Below the pieces are notes generated by a model that had not been told where the DNA came from, ran no database searches, and saw only the letters and a program-made list of their open reading frames with translations. Of a stretch of 29,064 nucleotides of DNA, positions 10,403 through 20,430 are shown piece by piece. Within the stretch, counting starts at the first letter, position 1; every line of letters starts with the position of its first letter. Source of the stretch: Euprymna scolopes (lineage: Eukaryota; Mollusca; Cephalopoda; Sepiida; Sepiolidae); assembly GCA_024364805.1 (NCBI GenBank), contig CM044511.1, positions 32,457,255 to 32,486,318 on the forward strand, read 5' to 3'. The position numbers were made by a program, and so were the translations under genes.

Positions 10403-10407
10403 ATATG
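10403..10407. repeat. Target-site duplication ATATG (left)
   Basis: Identical to 14616-14620 just past the 3' LTR. A 5-bp duplication is usual for Ty3/gypsy integrases. Confidence 0.88.
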
Positions 10408-10629
10408 TGTTATGGGGGAACCACCCTCCAAATGGACTGCTCTTTCCATTATATAAACCATATACCTTTTGATCCAAGGTGTGTATTAAACACCAGAGAA
10501 ACTCTCGCCTGCACGGTGACGTTTACTACTCTTTTCAGTTGTAACATTTTTACGTTGTTGTTCCAATAATACATTGTTTAAACTCTATTCTGGTGTTCTG
10601 TTTTCTTTGTGGCTTATTGCGAGCCATCA
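10408..10629 (+). repeat. 5' LTR of gypsy fossil
   Basis: Starts TGTTATGGGGGAACC and ends GAGCCATCA; it aligns over its full length with 14393-14615. It carries TATATAAA at 10450-10457, a plausible promoter TATA box, and the conserved GGTGACGTTTACTACT block. Confidence 0.94.
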
Positions 10630-11194
10630 AACTGGTGACATTGGATTCTGAGAACGTAGTCACGTTTAAAAATAGTGTTCTAAAAAACTAAACACTGACG
10701 ACATTGGATTCAGGGAGCATACAAAAATCGAAACCAGTAATGATATTGAAAAAATACTCCCGTTGAAATAGTATTCTAAAAATACTAACGACGTCGGACT
10801 CAAATGTTATCAAACCTAAGAAAGTGTCTGACATAACACTTGCAACTGAAAGGTTCACGGTAACTAAAAAAAAACGCAGATCATTACGGAAAAAAAAGAG
10901 TTGGAAAGTAAAAAGTCCGTCACGACTTCAAAGATAGCGCTGTACTTTTGCAAAAAGAAAAGGTTCCTCGCGACTTAGAAAGGTAAATTTTTATACTTTT
11001 GGAAAAAGAATTCGTCACTTGTGGTTGTCGCTGCTAAAATCGGGCGTTATTTATTTTTTCCTGGAGAAAAATATACACTACGCAAATATGTAACGGTTAA
11101 CATTTTCGGCAAGGCTATTAAATTCCAATAGGACACTGTATCGGATCTTTCAATAACAAATCTCAGCACATGAAAAATATTATGAAAGCCAACT
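10630..11194 (+). other. Leader of gypsy fossil with repeated primer-site-like module
   Basis: Right after the 5' LTR, ACTGGTGACATTGGATTC (10631) occupies the primer-binding-site position. Related copies recur at 10694 (ACTGACGACATTGGATTC) and 10784 (ACTAACGACGTCGGACTC). The last two are preceded by AAATAGTGTTCTAAAAA (10670) and AAATAGTATTCTAAAAA (10766), so a leader module has been duplicated. No gag-like coding is recognised in the rest. Confidence 0.7.
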
Positions 11195-11490
11195 ATGTTA
11201 AAAACTAACTGAACGGCAACGGTCATTAATGGTACAAAAATTCATTTTGAAGGTGATTTAATTGCAAACGTCACTTTACGAGAGAAAACAAAAAAAATAA
11301 GATTGTATGCGCTAAAAGATAGTGAGAACATGTTCGTTTCTGACAGCATGGAGGAGTTTCGTCTCTGGGATCTTCCTATATCCATATTCTGCATGAAAAT
11401 AGATACCCGCCCAGCAGAAACGGAGAAGCTTATAACTTGTTTCAAATAAGAATTCACAAACGTATTTACTCCTGGCCTGTGGAGATGTAC
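11195..11490 (+). pseudogene. Gypsy protease-RT linker fossil
   Basis: Encodes a stretch resembling the linker before RT in this gypsy lineage, with FELWD-like (EFRLWDLPISIFC) and EKLI..F wording near 11355-11445, running up to CTKM at the RT boundary. The protease active site is not recognised. Confidence 0.55.
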
Positions 11491-11494
11491 AAAA

Positions 11495-12142
11495 ATGACC
11501 GCAGATTCTAAGTTGAAACCTGGCACACAACCGGTGTTCAAAAAGAAACGTAATGTCCCGTTCGCTTCCCTGAACAAAATAAATCAGGACCTAGACAGAT
11601 TAGATAGCATCGGCATACTGGCTAAAGTTGAATATAGTGAGTGGGCTGCTCCGGTGGTTTACATAAAGAAAAGGTGCGGGGAAATTGGTGTTTGTGTCGA
11701 CTTCGCGACCGGACTCAACGGGTCCTTAGAAGATTTTCACTATCCATTACCTAGTCCAGAAGAAGTGTTCACTAAATTAAATGGCGGCAAGTTTTTTTCT
11801 AAGATCGACCTACGCGACGCTTACCTACAGATTCCGGTAAACGACAAAAGCACTAACCTTCTCTGTATTAACACTCATCGAGGTTTGGACAGAGACGACA
11901 GACTCGCGTTTGGTATCAAGGTGACACTCGCAATATTCCAGCAACTAATGGATACTATGCTGTCAGGTATGGACACCGGAATCGCATATCTTGATGACAT
12001 TATCATGGCGAGCAAAATAAGGGAGGAACATGAAAACAAATCAGACAAGTATTCAGTCGAATACAAGATTATGGATTTAAGATCAAAGCAGCTAAATGCG
12101 AATTCATTTTACAAACAATTAAATACCTGGGTGAATCGATAA
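11495..12142 (+). pseudogene. Gypsy reverse transcriptase fossil
   Basis: RT domain of the fossil. It shows KLKPGTQPVFKKKRNVPF, then SEWAAPVVYIKK, CVDFATGLN, the palm block FFSKIDLRDAYLQIPV with the first catalytic Asp, INTHRGL, and the catalytic YLDDII box. Order and spacing are those of Ty3/gypsy RT, which copies element RNA into DNA. It is one part of the broken element at 10408-14615. Confidence 0.93.
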
Positions 12143-12144
12143 AG

Positions 12145-12333
12145 ATGACAGACGCCCAGAACCAGATAGGGCGACTGCTATTAAATAAATGCCGCACTAT
12201 TAAACATAACTCAGTTGCAGAGTTTTTTTTAGGTTTGGCAAAGTATTACCAGGGGTTCATCCTAAATGTGCACAAATTGCACGCACCACTTTATGAATTG
12301 TTGAAAAAGTATAAGGCTTGTGAGTGGACATAA
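12145..12333 (+). pseudogene. Gypsy RT thumb/connection fossil
   Basis: Reads SVAEFFLGLAKYYQGFI, then KLHAPLYELLKK. This is the gypsy F.G...YY..F......PL..LLKK connection between RT and RNase H. Confidence 0.88.
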
Positions 12334-12339
12334 GATTGT

Positions 12340-12696
12340 CAGACATCATTCCAAGAAATAAAAAGAATCCTGACTTCAAAAATATTCCTAGTGCATTTCA
12401 ACCCGCTGTTGGACATAATAGTAGCTAGCGACGCTAGTCAATATGGCATCGGGGCGTTCATGCTACATCGAATGCCGAATGGTTCGAAATAGCCTATTGC
12501 TTTCGTATCACGGACTCTCTTGCCAGCGGAAAATAATTATTTTCAGCGCGGGAAAGAGGCCCTAGAAATTATATTTGCAGTTTCAAAATTCCACCGGTTC
12601 TTGTACGGAAGACATTTTTCTATAAACCGACAATAAGCCGTTGATATCCATTTTGGATAAAAAAAAGGACTTCCAACATTCACTGCGAACCGAATA
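12340..12696 (+). pseudogene. Gypsy RNase H fossil
   Basis: Shows VASDASQYGIGAFM with the first RNase H acidic residue, AFVSRTL, then FAVSKFHRFLYGRHFSI and a KKGLPTFTANR-like end. RNase H removes the RNA strand during reverse transcription. The nested LINE fragment begins at about this end. Confidence 0.85.
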
Positions 12697-13046
12697 GCTG
12701 AATCCACTGTGAAAATCCCCCCCCACTCTTTATCTGTGCCTAAATCAAAACGTGGATTCCATGAACAAAGCTTCTTTCTTAGAACTGCACGCCTGTGGAA
12801 CTCTGTTCCGTCTGCCTGCTTTCTACCTGACTACAACTTGGATGCGTTCAAGTCCAACGTAAACAAATTCCTTATGAACCGCCCCCTTCAGTAAATACGT
12901 CATCAAATCTCCACACAAACGCACTGTACTTGCAATAACCTTATCACTAAGTGGCTTCTGGGCCTTGATAAGTGTTGACCACCGTGTAAGAAAAACAAAA
13001 CTATTCTGCTGAACTATAATTTTACAATTCAATTTCTCCCCTCAAA
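12697..13046 (+). mobile_element. LINE 3' fragment nested in the gypsy fossil
   Basis: The open stretch 12709-12894 reads LSVPKSKRGFHEQSFF, RTARLWNSVPSACF, then YNLDAFKSNVNKFL and a stop at 12892-12894. This RLWN.LP ... F...V...L wording is the extreme C-terminus of Jockey/CR1-type LINE polyproteins. About 150 bp of 3' untranslated sequence follows. Gypsy-type sequence (HADDLSRLI) resumes at about 13050. The fragment is 5'-truncated, as usual for LINEs; no poly-A or target duplication is evident, so the boundaries are approximate. Confidence 0.8.
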
Positions 13047-13330
13047 ACAACTAGCCCATGCAGACGATCTATCGAGACTGATTCCTGCCAAAATGGAACT
13101 TCTTGAAGATTCAGTAATCGCGGCACTACGTATTAATAGTGATGTAAACACTATGATAAACAATATTATCCGCGAACTGCCGGTCACACTTCAGGAAATT
13201 TAGTCAGAATCCCTAAATGACAATTTCATTCAAACCACGAAGCAGAAATTAGCACTGCGTGACACCAGTTCAGACATTTTTTCTGGTTGCGATGAAATAC
13301 TGTTAAACGGCGAAAGGATTGTCATCCCCC
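13047..13330 (+). pseudogene. Gypsy RNase H-integrase tether fossil
   Basis: Begins with AHADDLSRLIP, the conserved (H/N)AD.LSRL tether between RNase H and integrase, then LEDSVIAAL, typical of this gypsy lineage. Confidence 0.8.
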
Positions 13331-13990
13331 AAAACCCTTCAAAAAAGAATGCTCATGGGTTTTCACATGGGGCATCCAGGAATAAACAGAATGAAAAGCC
13401 TAATGAGGTATTTTGTTTATTGGTCAGCTATGGACAAATATATTACCGACACGGTGAACAGATGCAAAGGAGGTGCTTTGGCTGCAAAAGCACCAGCGAT
13501 AACTTATAAACCTTGGCCTAAGGCTGAACAACCATGGTCGAGGATCAACATCGATTATGCAGGACCTGTGGAGGATTTTTACTACTTGATAGTAGTTGAC
13601 TCTTACTCTAAATGGCCTGAGGTATTAAGATGCAAAAAAACGACCACGGCAACAACGAAAAATTTGTTATTGGAATTGTTTGCTCGGTTTTGGGTATAGA
13701 CTGTTTGATTAGCGACAGCGCTACCCAGTTTACCTCGACAGAGTTCAGAGAATTCTGCGAGACGTATCAAGTCAAGCATATTACAACACCCCAGTACCAC
13801 GGCAGAAGCAACGGCCAGGCCGACTGCTTCGTCGCTACACTTAAAAAGGCAATAAAAAAGGCGCCCAGTACACCGACAGAAAAGGCCCTTCAGCAATTTC
13901 TGCAGGTTTACAGAATTACAAGAAATTCGAACAAACCAGATGCGGGATTCTCCAGCAGAAATAATGTTTGGCCGGAAAATAAAATCTGTA
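13331..13990 (+). pseudogene. Gypsy integrase fossil
   Basis: The zinc-region wording MGHPGINRMKSLMRYFVYW is followed by the core: PWSRINIDYAGPV with the first catalytic Asp, YYLIVVDSYSKWPEV, DCLISDSATQFTS with the second Asp, and a TPQYHGRSNGQAD block. Integrase inserts the DNA copy into the genome. It is part of the broken element. Confidence 0.92.
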
Positions 13991-14383
13991 TTTGATAAAC
14001 TGCTACCCAAAGAGATAGTACACAAAATAACCTCTACAATTCCAACGAAACGGTTTAACAGCGGAGATAACGTGTATTTTAGACATTTTAGAAATAACGT
14101 TTCTTTTTGGGAACAGAGGACGATCTTAAGAAGAATGTTACATCCATCATTCAGGGCCAAACATAAGAGGCACCTGAACCAAATAAGGAATCGCTTATAC
14201 CAGGATCAAGAAGAACAACCGCAGCACGGCAGTGAGGCTTTTGAAACTATGACTTTTGACAAATACTCTCCAAAGGGATGTCAGAACCAAAACGCCCCGG
14301 CAGAAAGAGGAAGCGCACAGACCCCTTTGCGGTCTGCCTCAAAAGGAAGAAATGCTGATTTTTCCAAGCGGGGAAATCAGTTT
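13991..14383 (+). other. Gypsy integrase C-terminal/3' untranslated remnant
   Basis: Between the integrase core and the polypurine tract. Reads GDNVYFRHF-like wording near 14064 (the G..V..R basic-tail motif) and then no recognised domain. Confidence 0.6.
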
Positions 14384-14392
14384 GGGAGGGGG
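14384..14392 (+). other. Polypurine tract of gypsy fossil
   Basis: GGGAGGGGG lies immediately before the 3' LTR TG, the expected position for plus-strand priming. Confidence 0.88.
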
Positions 14393-14615
14393 TGTTTTGG
14401 GGGAATCACACTCCAAATGGACTGTTCTATCCATTATATAAACCATAGACCTTTTGATGCCAGGTGTGGCTAAAACGCCAGAGCGACTCTCGCCTGCTCG
14501 GTGACGTTTACTACTTTTTCAGTTGTAACCTTTTTACGTTGTTATTCCAGCAATACGTTGTTTAACCTCTATTTCGTTGTTCTGTTTTCTTTGTGGCTTA
14601 TTGCAAGCCATAACA
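14393..14615 (+). repeat. 3' LTR of gypsy fossil
   Basis: Starts TGTTTTGGGGGAATC and ends GCAAGCCATAACA; matches the 5' LTR at about 87% by hand count. It is followed directly by ATATG. Confidence 0.94.
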
Positions 14616-14620
14616 ATATG
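14616..14620. repeat. Target-site duplication ATATG (right)
   Basis: Identical to 10403-10407. Confidence 0.88.
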
Positions 14621-15429
14621 TTATTAACTTTACTTCTTATTGTTATTATATGAAGCCAACAATGTTTGGTTTTAGCCTCAGTAAAATTCATAACAAAACC
14701 TAATTAAAATTGTTTCCAACGTTCCAAATAGCCTCACAAAGCGAAAGATTGCCGAGGCAAAAAATTGGATTACATATTTTCAACGTAGATTACTCGCATT
14801 AAAATATCGAAAACCTCTATTAATCGATGTGAAAACACTCTCTGGGAATCCTTAATTTATTTCAAAAACCGGCTCGAGTTGCTAACTCAGATTTAGGGGT
14901 GACTTTTGCCCGACTTGTTATTAAAAACTCCTCATTAAATCCCTTCTCATTGAATTACTGACCTTGTTCTCATAAACAGCATTCTATCGCAAGCCATTAA
15001 TTTAATTAAAAGAATTCGAAAAAAAAACCCAGATGTATTAGTTTCATAGCACGATATATCATCTGTTATTCCTCGTTGGACAGGGAACATTATTTAATAA
15101 TATCACCGCTCACAATAATCGGTAATAATGATTACCCTCTAAAAAATATTGGAAGCTTTGTAAACGGTGAAATTAAAAACAACTCTACAAATGTGATCAG
15201 CTTAACACGGGTTGAACATCCAATCAGAGCTTTGAGCAATATTATTATTTAGACCATTTCGCAATACGTATTCTGCTACAGTATTTATATTTCTTCATAT
15301 TCATTACTTTTTGTAATGCACTTTTGGCAACCTCGTTTTAGACACCTCGTTTGTAAGTGTCCGGGTGCATTTTAAATCACATCTTCCTTGTCACTCTAAA
15401 ATTAATAAACCTATCTACTAACTTTTACA
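14621..15429. other. AT-rich DNA without recognised gene
   Basis: Right flank of the gypsy insertion. No coding or repeat family recognised. Confidence 0.55.
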
Positions 15430-15978
15430 TGAAGACCATCGGCTTCAGTAACGTTCAGCAAGCACTTGTGAATGTTTATAGGTTAATTTTTTCTGTATGC
15501 AGGAATTTAATCGGTCATCCCAGCTTCTACGCACGTCCATGTCAATAGTTGCTTTCTAAGAGCCACTCCCATATAATATCGGCAGTATATGTAAGGGAGA
15601 GGTAAATCATTTTTAGGTCATGTATGCATAAGTTCAGTCATCACAACATAATGACTTGCAATCACCTCTGATCCAATCAGTCAAACAGAAAAATAAACGA
15701 AATTTTACTTTATATACTCTCCTAATATAAACATAACATAAGAAAATATGTTTATATAATGTATAAACTGCCATATGTATTTATGTCTGTGTTCATATTT
15801 CAAAATTCTTTCTCTTCTGAAACTAAAAGTCACAGAGGGACACTAAGAGCCTAAAATGCTTGGAATTTTTACGAACCTTTCTGTTCAGTGTCTTCACCCG
15901 CTTAAAATAGGTTTTAAAGGGTCAAAATTTGGTAACATTGGTAAGAAAATCATTTTACATTTTGTACATTCATTTTCG

Positions 15979-15982
15979 TCTA

Positions 15983-16033
<51 letters not shown>

Positions 16034-16400
16034 GATTGTTTTAATTCGTCTTAATAAAATACATATTTTATTTATTTTGCTGGACTACAATTTTTCATGA
16101 CGAGAATGTTAAAACACATAGAAATAAATAAATACAACACAAAAGTAAAATAGAACAGATAGATTGAGAGCAAGAAAGTATATACAGTATTTACATAGAG
16201 TCAATTAATGTATACTCATGGGGAGACCGTCCCTGGAGAAGGTGTCGACTGGGTAATTGTTGTCTTTCGATCTCGGTGTCACTCTGAGTCTCTCGTTGGG
16301 TTTCTCGTTGGGTATCTCTCGATTTTACGGTACCAACAACATTTAGATGGTTGACACACCACGCATACTAATTGCCAGAGCAGAGAATGTAAGTAACACT
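15979..16400 (-). mobile_element. Probable (AAT)n-tailed retroelement 3' fragment inside copy A
   Basis: On the minus strand, a GC-richer block (16210-16330, containing GGGACGGTCTCCCC) runs into AT-rich sequence with AATAAA-type hexamers and ends in an (AAT)n tail (15980-16033 as ATT on +). That is the layout of a non-LTR or SINE-type 3' end with microsatellite tail. Its size roughly equals the extra length of copy A over copy B. No protein or Pol III promoter boxes are recognised, so the family is unknown. Confidence 0.42.
15980..16033. repeat. (ATT)n microsatellite
   Basis: About 18 ATT units. May be the tail of the element just to its right. Confidence 0.97.
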
Positions 16401-16999
16401 GCTGTATTTTCTTTGATTAATAAAGAACATTAAAAAGAATATATCAATAAGAATTAAATGCGCGTTTCTAAAATATTCGTTTTTATCAGGCAAAATTATT
16501 TACTTCCATATCTATTAGAAGTATCTTTGTTATCGATCAAATATGCGGACATATAATCCGACTTTATATATTATATTACTCCAAAGTATGTGATGATATA
16601 TTGAAACCTGAATGTTAGATGTATCTTTTTTTAGTTAATCAGAAAAGAGAAAGCAATCTAGCGATCGAGGTTCGGTTTTAAAATCGGTAGAGTCATACTA
16701 GCAACGGCTTCTAAGTGTCATCAATATTTAAAAAAAAAAAAGAGTAAAACTTAAATGGGTGATTAGTAAAAGTCGATAAAAGTACCGTGGAAAACTATTG
16801 CCCATGTTCAGACAGATGATACCTTACTGATGGTTTGATGGTTTGTGGACCTTGAATTGAATGGATATAAAGGACTGAGAATTATAGTAATTTCTGCTTG
16901 TTGTTTTCGTCTTAGAACCAACAGTTGAGATGTATGATCGACAGAAATTACGTTGGAATCAAAGTTCAAATTAGCAGAGTTCTCGAGCAAAAGAAAAGG

Positions 17000-17284
17000 C
17001 CCAATTAGCAGAGTATTTGTTTATTATCTAAAAAAGACAGATCTAGTCGATAGCCTATCGAAGTGTCACAATGGATTGTATGATATAGGGTTCGCTCCAA
17101 AAGTTAATCCTCCTATGTTTAACTAAAACACCAGAATGTTGAAGAGTAATACATCTAGCGAGCTTTCATACTGCAGAATAATATTGATCTATATTCCTCG
17201 CTTTCCTCACTCCACATTTGCCAAACTCAGATGATGCGCAGCAGGTAAATATCCGTGGCGTTTAGTGATTAACATCTTACAAAG
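17000..17284. other. Spacer between duplication copies
   Basis: No gene or repeat recognised. Confidence 0.5.
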
Positions 17285-18313
17285 ATGAATTTATGTAGAA
17301 ACCTTGCTTATATGAACGCTCAACAAGTGCGGGTGAATGTTTAACGGCTACTTTTTTTCTCTTGTTTAAAGAAAGTCTATGACACAACTCTACTTCTGAC
17401 GCACCTGCATACCAATAATTTTCTTTTTTTATAAGAGATTTACACTTTGAATATCTACAGTATCTGCAATGATAAATCTTTCAGGTCATGTATACATAAG
17501 TTCAGTCAACATAACATAATAATTTGATAAAATGATTGAAACAATCGTGTGGAATAAAAATATAGGCATCTTTTAATTTAATACGAAAAGATTCTTATAG
17601 GATAAGCAGGTGTAGTTTTAATATGTAGTGTCTATTCTACATCTATTTTTTGTTCATTACTAACACGGATGTATAATTATCTTAAGAAAAATGTTTTGAT
17701 ATATTTGGTTTATTTCCGAGCACAATAGTACCTATTCTTTTGTTTTTATCGTCAAACAATTTCATAATGGGTAATAAAGTGAAAAGTCTTCTTTTTTTTG
17801 GATAAATCGTTAACGTAAGTAAGTATACATAAGCAAGAATTAAATGTACTTTTCTAAAATATTCGCTTCTATCAATCAAACTACTAACTTCAAAATTAAA
17901 AATATGTGTTCCTATTATCGATAAACCTTGCTTACATTCAAACAGACTTTATACACAGAAAGTGTGTAACAATATATCTAAACATATCTTTCTAATCAGA
18001 AAAATATAGCGACTCATATCCGGTTTCCAAAAGCCGTCATTTTGTAACAAAGAAAGATTTAAACTTGAATTGGTGATGAATAAAGATAAGATAAAATGCC
18101 TGTGAAAATCTATTAAACATCTACAGACCGGCTGTTTATTAAGAATTGTGTGATGATCTCCCGATATTAGGATTGGAGTGAGTAAGGGGTATAGTCATTT
18201 CCGCAAGTTGTTTCCGTCTTAGGACCAGGAGCCACTATTTCTGGTCGACAGAAATTACATTAAAGTCAAAATTCCAATTCACAGAATCCTTGATCCAAAT
18301 ATAATTTATTATA
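17285..18313 (+). repeat. Tandem duplication, copy B
   Basis: Diverged copy of 15430-16995 in the same orientation, without the (ATT)n-ended insertion. Matching phrases include GTGAATGTTTA, CATAAGTTCAGTCA, TTTCTAAAATATTCG-like, GTCGACAGAAATTAC and a final TTTATTAT just before the mariner end at 18316. The closing homology suggests the mariner landed at the edge of this copy. Confidence 0.75.
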
Positions 18314-18681
18314 TACGAGGCGTCTTAAATAATTTTATAAATTTATTTTGTACAGGCAATTAAAATTGTCATAGTCTCTTGGAAAATCAGTATAATATTG
18401 CTATGTATCTCATGGGATGACTGACCAACCTTCATGATTTCAGGCTCAAATTAATTGGACAATAAGAATTTGAATACACCTTACTACAGGCTTTTTTTCA
18501 CAGTGGTAAATTTAAAAAAATACAATCTAAACGTTAGAACAGTTTAGAATAAAAGATATGCAATACAATTCTGTTTTAATCGTTGTAAAAATGCAACAAA
18601 CATGTATACAATGTAAAAGTATTCTTTTGGAACATATTGTATTAATCAGGCATCAGTTTTGGGGTTACATCATATTAAAGA

Positions 18682-18924
18682 ATGCATAGATTCGGTGACG
18701 GAATGATGAGAGTTCGTAAAGTCAGAACACCAGAGTTCATTGGCCAAATAGAGAACTTTATAAATAAGGACCGACATGTTTCTAAAAATACAATAACTGT
18801 CCAATTTAATTTCAATATTAAAACTGTACGCGTGGATCTGAAGATAATGATAATTTGCGAATGTAACTGGAAACTTTTCACAGACTATTTGATTAAGATT
18901 GGCATAAAGACAGTTAATCACTAG
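18682..18924 (+). pseudogene. Mariner transposase N-terminal DNA-binding fragment
   Basis: An 80-codon open frame. RVRKVRTPEFIGQIENFI followed by NKDRHVSKNTITVQFNFNIK and TVRVDL fits the mariner paired-like helix-turn-helix (RTPE.I..V...I..D...S...IA....S..TV..IL), which binds the terminal repeats. The match fades after about residue 55. The open frame ends where catalytic-core sequence should begin. The Met at 18682 may not be the original start. Confidence 0.78.
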
Positions 18925-18927
18925 AAC

Positions 18928-19113
18928 ATGTTCCCTGTAACTTTTGGTTATTCCCCAAGTTTAAAAAAAAAACTTGGAGGCTGTCGTTATGAGGAGATGG
19001 AAGAGACTGTGATGCGGGACCTTGACACGCTCAAACAATAGTACATTCATTGGGCTTTCCAGAAGTTGGTGCCACTGTATAACAAGTGCATAAAATCCGC
19101 AGGGAATTATTTC
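18928..19113 (+). pseudogene. Mariner transposase C-terminal fragment
   Basis: Reads FGYSPSLKKKLGGCRYEEME, then VMRDLDTLKQ, a TAG, then YIHWAFQKLVPLYNKCIKSA and GNYFDFY. This matches the mariner tail FGLFP.LKE.L.G.R, FQK...RYNKCI..GG.YFE. It follows the N-terminal piece directly, so a central part including the DDD catalytic residues is deleted. The TAG lies within the fragment. Confidence 0.8.
18955..18977. other. 8-bp perfect dyad around an A tract
   Basis: CCAAGTTT (18955-18962) and AAACTTGG (18970-18977) flank seven A residues. It lies within mariner coding sequence, so is probably incidental. Confidence 0.6.
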
Positions 19114-19217
19114 GATTTTTACTATAATTTAAAGTGTTTACTATCATTAAAATGCCCATATGAAAAAAAAGTCTGGAAACTTATTGAAGGCCCCTCGCAC
19201 ACGCGTCGCTTCCAGAA

Positions 19218-19235
19218 AAATATCGGCCGATATTT
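19218..19235. other. 18-bp perfect palindrome
   Basis: AAATATCGGCCGATATTT equals its own reverse complement. It lies 20 bp past the right end of the deleted mariner; function unknown. Confidence 0.85.
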
Positions 19236-20430
19236 AAGAACATTGTGTGAATTTATCTCCGGATTTTACGGGTGTGTATTCTGATAAAATTTGATAAACT
19301 ATATAGCATAATTATATCTATAGTAAGATGTTTCAATATATTATTGTTTATAATTTCTATTTATTATAAAAAAAAGATGTATGTGGGCAGGGAAAACCTA
19401 TCAGCTAAACTAACATGATTATCTCGAAAAATTATTAGATATATAATATTTATATTGCATCCTGTCTATTACGAGAAAACAGTGTATAATATCTCTCGAA
19501 AAATAAAAATAAAACTCATCAATAGAAAATAGGAAATTCGAATGTTCTTTTTGGGCTAGTTTTCGCCATCTGCAATAGAATCTAATCTGAGCGAAAATAG
19601 CGTCAGACGAGGTTGGTCTAATCACTAATTCATGACAAATATTAATGTACCGAGTTTTGGGAGTTCTTCATCGCTTTGGAGGTGACAGTCTTTTCTTTGA
19701 ATAGCCATCATGTAGACGCGAGCCGGGACAACTGACTTATTCGTATACATTAAAAGTTAAGCCGCAGAGGCAAAGATCAAAGGAATGCAAAAATAATAAA
19801 AGAAGCCTCATTAATATTTAACACGCTTCACTTGTATTGCTTGGAAAGTTGTTAATTAAGTAAAACTCTTGTGAATATTTAGCTATTTATTCAAATAACA
19901 AAACTCTTACGTGTTCAGAAGAATCATCTGATCGGTTATTATGCTCAATGCTTTTTGTACATGTACTAGCTGATTGTAATGTGCAGTAAAGCTCTGAAGA
20001 GAAAATATAACAGGTCTTTTAGTTCCGTTGTTGGTATTTGTTTCCCCGATATTTTTATTCGGAATTTCTACTACAAAAAAATTATCGGCTACTTACGGGA
20101 TGAACCCACAGAAGGTTGCGAATAGTCTAAGTTATAGTGATTTTTGTGGAACAAACTGTATTTGAACGTTAAACACTTAAGTCGTTAATCCGTGGCCTCA
20201 ATCACAGGAGCACCACCAAGTCACTTGATTGCTGATTGGTGTTTAACAATAGCTTAACTATTATAACATAACTAACCATTTTAGTCCGTTAAGAATTGAT
20301 ACAATTACAGCCGGTTGACTAAGGATTAGTGGCTGGTGGTATCATCTTCTATTATATAAATCTCAGATATCTGTTTAAATGTATGTATGTTTTGTGGTCA
20401 AGGTCTGGAGTAACCGTGTGTTAAAAGCAC
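19236..20430. other. AT-rich DNA without recognised gene
   Basis: No coding family recognised. The part near 20100-20400 is more balanced in base composition and may belong to the mariner fragment that follows, but has no recognisable N-terminal domain. Confidence 0.45.

Larger units (their letters stand above)
10408..14615 (+). mobile_element. Ty3/gypsy LTR retrotransposon fossil
   Basis: A 4.2-kb element bounded by two direct LTRs of about 222 bp and a 5-bp target duplication. Family-typical parts are seen in the expected gypsy order: leader, protease-RT linker, reverse transcriptase, RNase H, HHCC-type zinc region, integrase core, polypurine tract. RT and integrase wording is closest to the gypsy lineage often labelled K02A2.6-like in animal annotations. 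A gag region is not recognised. It is broken, with at least half a dozen breaks. By hand count the LTRs differ at about 29 of 222 positions (about 13%), so the insertion is old. A LINE fragment is nested at about 12697-13046. Confidence 0.95.
15430..16995 (+). repeat. Tandem duplication, copy A (interrupted)
   Basis: Shares diverged blocks with copy B at 17285-18300. Examples: AACGTTCAGCAAGCAC (15453) with AACGCTCAACAAGTGC; GGTCATGTATGCATAAGTTC (15616) with GGTCATGTATACATAAGTTC; AAGAATTAAATG plus TTTCTAAAATATTCG (near 16450); and TCGACAGAAATTAC (16938). The left blocks are offset by about 1870 bp and the right blocks by about 1310-1390 bp, so copy A carries about 0.5 kb extra. That coincides with the (ATT)n-ended insertion below. 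No coding is recognised in either copy. Confidence 0.75.
18316..19197 (+). mobile_element. Internally deleted mariner transposon with both terminal repeats
   Basis: The left end CGAGGCGTCTTAAATAA (18316) and the right end, read on the minus strand as CGAGGGGCCTTCAATAA (from 19197), match at about 19 of 27 positions. They are flanked by TA (18314-18315) and CA (19198-19199), fitting a TA target. At 882 bp it is shorter than a typical 1.3-kb mariner. Inside are an N-terminal helix-turn-helix piece and a C-terminal piece of transposase, while the central catalytic region is missing. It is non-autonomous. Confidence 0.85.

Noticed and set aside
11242-11577. 111-codon minus-strand open frame, and 13603-14160 minus
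   Set aside because: They are antisense shadows of gypsy pol sequence with recognisable motifs on the + strand.
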